A DNA stretch of 7,910 bases, from the NCBI GenBank assembly GCA_002449575.1, contig DJXC01000091.1, forward strand, positions 10,855 to 18,764, read 5' to 3'. Positions within the stretch are counted from its first letter, which is position 1; each line of letters opens with the position of its first letter. Both the position numbers and the translations under genes were made by a program. Source of the stretch: Ruminococcus sp. UBA7014 (GTDB lineage: Bacteria; Bacillota; Clostridia; Oscillospirales; Ruminococcaceae). The notes below the pieces were generated by a model. It was given only the letters and a program-made list of their open reading frames with translations, ran no database searches and had not been told where the DNA came from. Shown piece after piece: positions 1 to 5,566 of this stretch.

Positions 1-330
1 GCTGAAAATGACAAAATCCGGAAAATTGTCCAGACTCTCATGGACGGCACATTCTCCGATGGCGGCAGCGGCGATTTCAAGGAACTCTATGATGCTCTGA
101 CCGAAGGCGCAAGCTGGCACAAGCCTGACCATTATTATCTCATGCTGGACTTGCAGGACTATTGTGATAAAAAAATCAAGGCTCTGCAAGACTATCAATC
201 CGACCGTATGGCATTCGCCCGCAAACAGTGGCATAATATCTGCAATGCCGGAAAATTCAGTTCTGACAGAACTATCCGGGAATATGCAGAAGAAATCTGG
301 CAGATTCAGCCCGTCAGCTTTGAAAACTAA
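1..330 (+). CDS. glgP: glycogen/alpha-glucan phosphorylase, C-terminal 109 residues (5' end outside window)
   Basis: This is the 3' end of a gene that begins before the window; frame 1 is open from base 1 to the TAA at 328-330. Glycogen phosphorylase is a cytoplasmic, PLP-dependent GT35 enzyme that releases glucose-1-phosphate from alpha-1,4-glucan using inorganic phosphate. The visible part matches the family's C-terminal helical region: DGTFSD near residue 14, then ELYDAL, GASWHKPDHYYLM, a DY..K helix, MAFARK, and the hallmark ending GKFSSDRTIREYAEEIW. The catalytic domain and PLP lysine lie upstream and cannot be checked. The stop codon overlaps the nadB ribosome binding site (TAAGGAG, 328-334), so the two genes are probably cotranscribed. 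Assignment rests on this tail alone, but the tail is distinctive. Confidence 0.88.
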   Translation, partial: AENDKIRKIVQTLMDGTFSDGGSGDFKELYDALTEGASWHKPDHYYLMLDLQDYCDKKIKALQDYQSDRMAFARKQWHNICNAGKFSSDRTIREYAEEIWQIQPVSFEN

Positions 331-345
331 GGAGATGCAATTTTC

Positions 346-1818
346 ATGACACCAAATCAGTATGATGTTATCATTGCCGGAGGCGGTGCGGCTGGTTTAT
401 ATGCCGCTATCAATCTTCCGGAAACTGCAAAAATTCTGCTTCTGACAAAACGTGAACTGTCTCTCTGTAATACTGCCCTGGCTCAGGGCGGTATTGCCGG
501 AGTATATCATTCTCCGGAAGACAAGACAACTTTGCATGAAAATGATACCTATATTGCCGGAGGTTTCCAGAATAATCATAAAACCGTGCATATGCTTGTA
601 GAAGAAGCCGCTCAGGATATCGGCAGAATTATCGAACTCGGTGTAGAATTCGACAAAAAAGAAGACGGCGATTATCACAGAACCCTCGAAGGCGGTCACA
701 GCCGCAGAAGAATTTTTCATCACAAAGATGCTACCGGAAAGGAAATCGCTGACAAACTTCGTGCTTATGTTGCAACGCTTCCTAATGTAGAAATGAAAGC
801 AGATACGCTGCTTTGTGATGTTCAGAAAACAAAAACAGGTTTTTCGGCACTGACACTGCATGACGGAATTTATGAAACAGTTCACAGTCATTTCTTCATC
901 ATGGCAACAGGCGGCATTGGCAGAGTATATGAATTTACAACAAATTCAGCCATTGCAACCGGTGACGGCATTATGTTTGCTTACAACATGGGGGCAATGA
1001 TTCGTGGGCTGAGTCTGATTCAGTTCCACCCGACAGCGTTCAATAACAGACATACAAGAGAGTGCTTTCTGATTTCGGAAGCAGTCAGGGGCGAAGGCGC
1101 ATATCTGCTCAACTGTAATTATGAAAGATTCATGCAACGTTATGATGACCGGCTGGAACTTGCGCCCCGTGATGTTGTCTCGAATGCCATTGTCCTTGAA
1201 AGCAGAAGAACCGGTTCTGATGAATTTTATCTGGACATTACCCATAAAGACCCGGAAGAAGTCAGAAACAGATTTCCTATGATTTATCATAATCTGCTTG
1301 AACAGGGCTATGATATGACGAAAGACCGGATTCCGATTTATCCTTGTCAGCATTATCTGATGGGCGGCATTCAGGTGAATCCGGCATCCCGGACGAAAGT
1401 ACCGAATTTGTATGCCTGCGGTGAATGCTCTAATACAGGTGTTCACGGCAACAACAGACTGGCAAGCAATTCGCTTCTGGAAGCTCTGGTATTTTCACGT
1501 CATGCCGCACAGGATATTACAAAAAGGCTGTCTCATGTGCCGGATAAATTTGAAGAAATTGAATTTGACCCGCATGTAGATGCCCCGCCTGTTCCGCATG
1601 GTATCCGGACACAGTTAAGACATATTTTACAGGAAAGCTATTTTGTCATTCCGAATGCAGAAAAGATTCAGAAAAATTTCAGCAAAGTCTGCGAAATTCT
1701 GCATGATTTGGAAGACGGAAATTATCTGGTCAATCAGGATTATGTCGAAGCACGTTCTACAGCCACAATTGCATTTCTGATTCTGAACGAAGCGTTAATC
1801 GAAGAGAAAGGAGCATAA
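346..1818 (+). CDS. nadB: L-aspartate oxidase (NadB)
   Basis: NadB is the FAD flavoprotein that oxidises L-aspartate to iminoaspartate, which quinolinate synthase (NadA) condenses with dihydroxyacetone phosphate in de novo NAD synthesis. The 490-residue product has an N-terminal FAD-binding GGGAAG (residues 12-17), LAQGGI, GGHSRRRIFHHKDATG, TGGIGRVY, RGEGAYL, and the late FAD motif GNNRLASNSLLEAL. H228 (in QFHPT), R275 (in LAPRD) and H336 (in CQHYLMGG) line up, as recalled, with active-site H244, R290 and H351 of E. coli NadB. It is about 40-50 residues shorter than the E. coli and B. subtilis enzymes, mainly in the C-terminal helical domain, but no core motif is missing. The start is ATG 346, with GGAG 11 nt upstream. 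nadC follows after 1 nt. Succinate dehydrogenase or fumarate reductase flavoproteins are paralogues, but the LAPRD region and the nadC neighbour favour NadB. Confidence 0.96.
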   Translation: MTPNQYDVIIAGGGAAGLYAAINLPETAKILLLTKRELSLCNTALAQGGIAGVYHSPEDKTTLHENDTYIAGGFQNNHKTVHMLVEEAAQDIGRIIELGVEFDKKEDGDYHRTLEGGHSRRRIFHHKDATGKEIADKLRAYVATLPNVEMKADTLLCDVQKTKTGFSALTLHDGIYETVHSHFFIMATGGIGRVYEFTTNSAIATGDGIMFAYNMGAMIRGLSLIQFHPTAFNNRHTRECFLISEAVRGEGAYLLNCNYERFMQRYDDRLELAPRDVVSNAIVLESRRTGSDEFYLDITHKDPEEVRNRFPMIYHNLLEQGYDMTKDRIPIYPCQHYLMGGIQVNPASRTKVPNLYACGECSNTGVHGNNRLASNSLLEALVFSRHAAQDITKRLSHVPDKFEEIEFDPHVDAPPVPHGIRTQLRHILQESYFVIPNAEKIQKNFSKVCEILHDLEDGNYLVNQDYVEARSTATIAFLILNEALIEEKGA

Positions 1819-1819
1819 C

Positions 1820-2659
1820 ATGCAGTTATTACAGAGTTATATTGACAGTATTATTCATACTGCTCTGGAAGAAGATATTCATTATGTAGATGTCACAACG
1901 GATTATCTGCTTCCGGACGGTCATACCAGCAGTGCTTACTATGTTGCCAAAGATGACGGTATTGTCTGCGGTCTGGAGATTGCCGAGAGAGTGTTTGCAC
2001 TTGTCGGCGGCAATGTCGAATTCAAAGCAAATGTCAGCGATGGTGCAGAAGTCAGAAAAGGGGATATTATCGCCACAATGGAAGGCGATTCCAAAACACT
2101 GCTGAAAGGGGAACGCACTGCCCTGAATCTATTGCAGCACATGTCAGGCATTGCAACAGCAACAAACCGCTGTGTCAAGCTTGTACAGGGAACAAATGCC
2201 AAAATTACCGATACCAGAAAAACACTTCCCGGTCTGAGAAGATTGCAGAAATATGCTGTTACTGTAGGCGGCGGCTATAATCACAGATATAATCTTTCCG
2301 AAGGAGCTATGCTGAAAGATAATCATATTGATGTTTACGGCGGTATTACTCCGGCAGTCACAGCTCTGCGGAAAAAAATCGGTCATATGACAAAGATTGA
2401 AGTCGAAGTCCGCAATCTTGAAGAATTGCAGGAAGCTCTTGCAGTCGGCTGTGAAATCATCATGCTGGATAACATGTCCTGTGAAGACATGAAAAAAGCA
2501 GTTGCCATCACTGCCGGAAAAGCTTTGCTTGAAGCTTCCGGAAATGTGACTGAAAAAAATATCGCCGAAATCGCTGAAACAGGTGTCGATATTATTTCTC
2601 TCGGTGCGCTGACACATTCTGTACAGTGCTTTGATATTTCTATGAAATTTAATAAATGA
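1820..2659 (+). CDS. nadC: nicotinate-nucleotide pyrophosphorylase, carboxylating (quinolinate phosphoribosyltransferase)
   Basis: NadC converts quinolinate and PRPP to nicotinate mononucleotide with loss of CO2, the step that joins de novo synthesis to the common NAD pathway. The 279-residue length is normal. The N-terminal half carries the QLLQSYIDSII, EDIHYVDVTTDYL and GERTALNLLQHMSGIAT blocks; the barrel half carries TDTRKTLPGLR, GGGYNHRYNL, AMLKDNH, EVEVRN and IIMLDNM. R133/K134, H155/R156, K166, E196 and D217 correspond, as recalled, to R139/K140, H161/R162, K172, E201 and D222 of the M. tuberculosis enzyme, so the active site looks complete. ATG 1820 is one base after the nadB stop and has AAAGGAG (1807-1813) six nt upstream, so translation of nadB and nadC is tightly coupled. 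No separate promoter is possible here. Confidence 0.96.
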   Translation: MQLLQSYIDSIIHTALEEDIHYVDVTTDYLLPDGHTSSAYYVAKDDGIVCGLEIAERVFALVGGNVEFKANVSDGAEVRKGDIIATMEGDSKTLLKGERTALNLLQHMSGIATATNRCVKLVQGTNAKITDTRKTLPGLRRLQKYAVTVGGGYNHRYNLSEGAMLKDNHIDVYGGITPAVTALRKKIGHMTKIEVEVRNLEELQEALAVGCEIIMLDNMSCEDMKKAVAITAGKALLEASGNVTEKNIAEIAETGVDIISLGALTHSVQCFDISMKFNK

Positions 2660-2663
2660 GGTG
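2658..2663 (+). promoter_or_regulatory. ribosome binding site that fixes the lipoprotein start at 2670
   Basis: GAGGTG at 2658-2663 overlaps the nadC stop codon (TGA 2657-2659). It sits correctly for the ATG at 2670 (GAGG ends 8 nt before it). The in-frame GTG at 2661 lies inside this site and has no Shine-Dalgarno of its own, so the longer 222-residue form is unlikely. Confidence 0.7.
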
Positions 2664-2669
2664 CTGTTC

Positions 2670-3329
2670 ATGTCTGTTTTCAAAAAAACGTTACTGCTGC
2701 TGATAGGTTGCAGCCTGCTGTGCTGTACTGCCTGTGCAAAACAAGAAGAAACTTCTCAGGCACAGGCTGAAATTACTCCGGAAGAATATACAATCTTTAC
2801 CGGTGCAGCCGATTCTGAAGCCCCCGCAACAAAAGCCCCTCTGCAAACGCCGGAAAACAAAACCAGAGAGGACGGCTCGGCAGATATTTATATTACAATT
2901 CCAACTGTCGAAGTTTCCCTTGCAGACCTGAAATCCAGTGATTATACCGTTCCGGTCTATGTGGCACTTGAACAGAATGCCGGTCTCACCTATGCGGAAT
3001 GGGGTGCATCTTATGACAAGAGATGTACACTGGAGTATGAGAAATTTGATTCTCAGGTGACTTTTAATAATATTGTCTGCTCTGTCAACGAAGAACAGCA
3101 TTTTTTCTGGACAGCATGGGCATCTTCTGACAGTGACCCCCGCACCGGAAACCTGATTCTGCTGAATATTAAACTTCCGGCAGATGCCAAAGCCGGGGAC
3201 AGCTATCCCATCACTTATGAGCCGGTATCACTGGCAAACAAGCCGCATGTCTGGAACGATACCAAAAATAACTGGGTCAAGGACGGTGTTGTCGGCTGGA
3301 CTGACGGCGGTATCACCGTAACAGAATAA
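2670..3329 (+). CDS. exported lipoprotein with a cohesin-like beta-sandwich domain, function unknown
   Basis: The product is 219 residues from ATG 2670. It opens with a short basic segment (FKK) and a hydrophobic stretch at residues 8-21, then Cys22 in the context C-T-A-C followed by AKQEE. This reads as a lipoprotein signal with an atypical -3 residue; an alternative Cys14 in LIGC fits the lipobox consensus but leaves too short a hydrophobic core. Residues 23 to about 70 are a low-complexity Ala/Thr/Pro/Glu linker. Residues 72-219 form one beta-rich domain with YITIPTVEVSLADLK, YTVPVYVALEQNAGL, WTAWASS, GNLILLNIKLPADAKAGD and a closing GGITVTE. The order of a hydrophobic strand, a 'TGNL..LN' strand and a 'P..A.AGD.Y.I' loop resembles cohesin-like modules in Ruminococcus secreted proteins. 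C119 and C137 could form a disulfide. Its place between nadC and metG is odd for a surface protein. Whether it binds a dockerin is unknown. Confidence 0.75.
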   Translation: MSVFKKTLLLLIGCSLLCCTACAKQEETSQAQAEITPEEYTIFTGAADSEAPATKAPLQTPENKTREDGSADIYITIPTVEVSLADLKSSDYTVPVYVALEQNAGLTYAEWGASYDKRCTLEYEKFDSQVTFNNIVCSVNEEQHFFWTAWASSDSDPRTGNLILLNIKLPADAKAGDSYPITYEPVSLANKPHVWNDTKNNWVKDGVVGWTDGGITVTE

Positions 3330-3360
3330 CAGAAAAATCCAGAAAGGAGAATTTTTTATC

Positions 3361-5298
3361 ATGTCAAAATTTTATATTACTACGCCGATTTATTATCCGT
3401 CAGGCAATCCGCATATCGGACACTGTTATACAACAGCCGCCTGCGATACCATTGCCCGCTACAGAAGAATGCAGGGACATGAGGTAATGTTCCTTACCGG
3501 TACAGATGAACACGGTCTGAAAATCGAACAGAAAGCCGCCGAAGCTGGTATTACTCCAAAAGAATATGTTGACGGCATTGTGGAAATTTTCAAAAAATTA
3601 TGGTCCTATATGAATATCAGCTATGACAGATATATCCGTACAACAGATGATTATCATGTAGAAGCCATTCAGAAAATTTTCAAAGATTTATATGACCGTG
3701 GCTATATCTATAAAGGGAAGTATACAGGCAAGTACTGTACTCCCTGTGAAAGCTTCTGGACATCCTCGCAGCTCAAGAACGGCAAATGCCCGGAATGTGG
3801 CAGAGATGTGATTGATGCCGAAGAAGAAGCGTACTTCTTCAAAATGTCCCCCTTTGCAGACAGAATTGAGGATTTGCTGCTGCATACAGATTATCTTCAG
3901 CCCCGTACCCGTGCTGTCGAACTGGTGAATAACTTTATCAAGCCGGGTCTGGAAGATTTATGTGTTTCCAGAACCTCTTTCAAGTGGGGCATTCCCGTGC
4001 CGTTCGATGAAAAGCATGTTGTCTATGTCTGGATTGATGCGCTTTCCAACTATATTACGGCATTGGGCTATGATAATCATGCTTACAAGGATTTTGAAAA
4101 ATTCTGGCCTGCTGATGTGCATATGGTTGCAAAAGATATTATGCGATTCCATGCAATTATCTGGCCTGCTATGCTGATGGCTCTGGAGCTGCCTTTGCCG
4201 AAACATCTGGCTGTACACGGCTGGATTACTTTCAACGGCGAAAAGATGAGCAAATCACTCGGAAATGTGGTTGACCCGTTTGTACTTGGCGAACGATACG
4301 GTGCAGATGCCATTCGTTATCATATTCTCCGGGAAATGGCACTCGGCGCAGACAGCGATTTTTCCAACGAAATTATGATTAACCGCATGAATTCAGATTT
4401 AGCCAACGGGCTGGGAAATCTGGTTTCCCGTACTGTTGCAATGGCAGATAAATATTTTGGCGGTACACTGCCGGAAGAACGGGAAGCCGCTCCGGTAGAT
4501 GAGGATTTAATCCGTCTTGCTGTTTCCATCCGTGATGCAGTAGATAATTATTTTGACGAAACACAGCTTAAAAATGCTTTAATTGAAATTTTCAAGCTGG
4601 TTGACCGTGCTAATAAATATATTGATGAAACAACTCCGTGGATTCTGGGAAAAGACGAGACGAAAAAGGCAAGACTTGCAAGTGTATTATATAATCTTCT
4701 GGAAAGTATCAGAATTATTTCTTCTCTGCTGTATCCGTTCATGCCCTCAACAATGCCGAAAATCTGGGAACAGATTGGTGCAGCCGAACAGGATGTCACT
4801 TATGAGAATGCGAAGAAATTCGGTGTTCTTCCGATAAATGTGACTGTTCACAAAGGTGAAATCCTGTTCCCACGTATTGATGCTGATAAGGAAATTGATG
4901 CTTTGAATGAAATCATCAAAAAGAATCTTCCGGCAGAAGAAGAACCGGCTTATGAGCCTGCTCCTCTTGCAGAAGAAATCAGCATTGATGATTTTGCAAA
5001 AGTAGATTTACGGGTTGCCAAAGTACTTTCTGCCGAGAAAGTCAAGAAAGCAAAGAAACTGCTCTGTCTCCAGCTGGATGACGGTATGGGCGGTCGTCAG
5101 GTTGTTTCTGGCATTGCCCAGTGGTATACACCGGAAGACCTTGTCGGAAAGAAAGTTATCATTGTAGCGAACCTGAAACCTGCTGTCCTCTGCGGTGTGG
5201 AGAGTAAAGGCATGATTTGTGCGGCAGACCTGCCGGACGGCAGTGTTGTCGTACAGTTTGCAGATGATTCTTATCCGTGCGGTGCAAAATTAAGATAA
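3361..5298 (+). CDS. metG: methionyl-tRNA synthetase with fused C-terminal tRNA-binding domain
   Basis: MetG charges tRNA-Met (initiator and elongator) with methionine in the cytoplasm and is essential. The 645-residue protein has the class I signatures HIGH at residues 18-21 and KMSKS at 295-299. Four cysteines (C126, C129, C143, C146) in two C-x-x-C pairs form the zinc knuckle of the connective domain. The anticodon-binding helical domain spans roughly residues 345-510. A C-terminal EMAPII/Trbp111-like OB-fold begins near residue 541 (IDDFAKVDLRVAKV) and ends at GAKLR, as in the B. subtilis type. A Pro/Glu/Ala-rich linker (about 525-540) separates the two. ATG 3361 is preceded by AAAGGAG with 11 nt spacing. 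The 31-nt gap after the lipoprotein gene leaves no room for a T-box or SAM riboswitch, so the gene probably shares the upstream transcript. A terminator follows directly. Confidence 0.97.
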   Translation: MSKFYITTPIYYPSGNPHIGHCYTTAACDTIARYRRMQGHEVMFLTGTDEHGLKIEQKAAEAGITPKEYVDGIVEIFKKLWSYMNISYDRYIRTTDDYHVEAIQKIFKDLYDRGYIYKGKYTGKYCTPCESFWTSSQLKNGKCPECGRDVIDAEEEAYFFKMSPFADRIEDLLLHTDYLQPRTRAVELVNNFIKPGLEDLCVSRTSFKWGIPVPFDEKHVVYVWIDALSNYITALGYDNHAYKDFEKFWPADVHMVAKDIMRFHAIIWPAMLMALELPLPKHLAVHGWITFNGEKMSKSLGNVVDPFVLGERYGADAIRYHILREMALGADSDFSNEIMINRMNSDLANGLGNLVSRTVAMADKYFGGTLPEEREAAPVDEDLIRLAVSIRDAVDNYFDETQLKNALIEIFKLVDRANKYIDETTPWILGKDETKKARLASVLYNLLESIRIISSLLYPFMPSTMPKIWEQIGAAEQDVTYENAKKFGVLPINVTVHKGEILFPRIDADKEIDALNEIIKKNLPAEEEPAYEPAPLAEEISIDDFAKVDLRVAKVLSAEKVKKAKKLLCLQLDDGMGGRQVVSGIAQWYTPEDLVGKKVIIVANLKPAVLCGVESKGMICAADLPDGSVVVQFADDSYPCGAKLR

Positions 5299-5343
5299 AA
5301 AAACAATCCCCCTTCCGGAAGTTTCCGGAGGGGGAATTTTTAT
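5297..5343. terminator. bidirectional intrinsic terminator after metG
   Basis: The two arms (5305-5319 and 5324-5338) pair through TCCGGA and a C/G run, with one G-U wobble and one C-A mismatch, closing a four-base loop. On the + strand the stem runs into five T's (5337-5341) and stops metG transcription. On the minus strand it runs into seven T's (complement of 5297-5303), so it can also end a transcript arriving from the minus-strand promoter at 5381-5410. The metG stop codon lies at its left edge. Confidence 0.9.
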
Positions 5344-5374
5344 TGTGAGCCTCCTTTTATCACTTAATTTTATT
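5297..5374 (-). ncRNA. candidate small RNA (about 78 nt) from the minus-strand consensus promoter
   Basis: A start about seven nt past the -10 (near 5374) and an end at the seven-T run of the metG terminator define an RNA of about 78 nt. No ATG occurs in it. It carries a strong Shine-Dalgarno-like AAAAGGAGG (minus strand, 5350-5358) with no canonical start codon at a usable distance: the next triplet at about 6 nt is ATA. The GGAGG stretch lies in the 11-nt loop of a short possible hairpin, GTGA (5360-5363) pairing with TCAC (5345-5348), before the terminator stem. It could be a regulatory RNA or the leftover leader of a gene lost by rearrangement. This is inferred from promoter plus terminator only. 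Confidence 0.42.
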
Positions 5375-5380
5375 GTTCTT

Positions 5381-5410
5381 ATTATATCAAATTTCCTGCT
5401 TTGCTGTCAA
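5381..5410 (-). promoter_or_regulatory. full-consensus sigma-A promoter, minus strand
   Basis: On the minus strand the -35 TTGACA (complement of 5405-5410) and the -10 TATAAT (complement of 5381-5386) both match consensus exactly. They are separated by 18 nt, and TGA just before the -10 gives an extended -10. This is the best promoter match in the window. It faces away from the Na/Pi transporter and towards the metG terminator, with no gene in between. Confidence 0.75.
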
Positions 5411-5424
5411 GTAAGCAGGAAATT
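5390..5424. repeat. perfect dyad, 12-bp arms and 11-nt spacer; possible operator
   Basis: The arm at 5390-5401 (AATTTCCTGCTT) is the exact reverse complement of 5413-5424. The spacer contains the -35 of the minus-strand promoter, and the left arm fills most of its -35/-10 gap. The symmetry partly continues outward, because an ATTATA block appears on each side, offset by four bases on the left. A dimeric regulator here could block the minus promoter. A hairpin terminator is less likely because neither side has a proper T-run. Confidence 0.6.
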
Positions 5425-5429
5425 ATAAT
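5401..5429 (+). promoter_or_regulatory. weak candidate + strand promoter for the Na/Pi transporter gene
   Basis: TATAAT at 5424-5429 is a perfect -10, and TTGCTG at 5401-5406 lies 17 nt upstream but matches only the TTG of the -35 consensus. It would start transcription near 5436, leaving a 5' leader of about 130 nt that includes the hexamer array. It overlaps the dyad and the opposing promoter. In an AT-rich region a chance -10 match is quite possible. Confidence 0.28.
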
Positions 5430-5430
5430 C

Positions 5431-5477
5431 TTTATTTGGAATTTACAAGACTTTACAGCTTTTTTACATAGTTTATA
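5431..5477 (+). promoter_or_regulatory. PhoP/PhoB-box-like array of TTTACA hexamers
   Basis: TTTATT (5431), TTTACA (5442), TTTACA (5452), TTTACA (5463) and TTTATA (5472) recur with starts 11, 10, 11 and 9 bp apart. The Bacillus PhoP box is known as direct repeats of TT(A/T/C)A(C/T)A at about 11-bp intervals. A further TTAACA at 5486 is out of phase. The array precedes a phosphate transporter gene, so activation under phosphate starvation is a natural reading. It also lies 57-103 nt upstream of the predicted start of the minus-strand RNA. Confidence 0.58.
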
Positions 5478-5495
5478 TTTTAGATTTAACATTTT

Positions 5496-5504
5496 TGTGA
5501 TAAA
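5496..5504 (+). promoter_or_regulatory. candidate extended -10 of a Pho-activated promoter
   Basis: TGTGATAAA contains a TGn extension and a GATAAA hexamer at 5499-5504 (four of six matches to TATAAT). No good -35 lies 17 nt upstream; instead the last hexamer of the array (5472-5477) falls close to that position, as at activator-dependent Pho promoters. Transcription would begin near 5511, about 56 nt before the start codon. Confidence 0.33.
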
Positions 5505-5566
5505 CTGAATTAAAAGTTACAAGTTAAGCAGAACAAAAGCAGTAAAATTTAAAAGGGGTATTTTAT

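Noticed and set aside
397..1446. Two long minus-strand reading frames (397-891 and 946-1446) opposite nadB
   Set aside because: They are antisense shadows of a clearly conserved gene; their products are Cys/Phe/Ile-rich with no recognisable motif.
2661..2669. GTG start for the lipoprotein
   Set aside because: The GTG is part of the Shine-Dalgarno for ATG 2670 and has no site of its own; starting at 2670 also gives a cleaner signal peptide.
2144..2683. Minus-strand frame of 179 codons opposite nadC
   Set aside because: It is antisense to well-conserved NadC active-site coding sequence, and its composition is typical of a shadow frame.
3330..3360. T-box or SAM riboswitch before metG
   Set aside because: Only 31 nt separate the genes, too little for either element, and no hairpin other than ribosome binding site context is visible.
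5340..5363. Small leader peptide in the minus-strand RNA (GTG start giving seven codons, or an ATA start after the GGAGG)
   Set aside because: The GTG has no upstream Shine-Dalgarno and ATA is a very poor start codon; neither product can be recognised.
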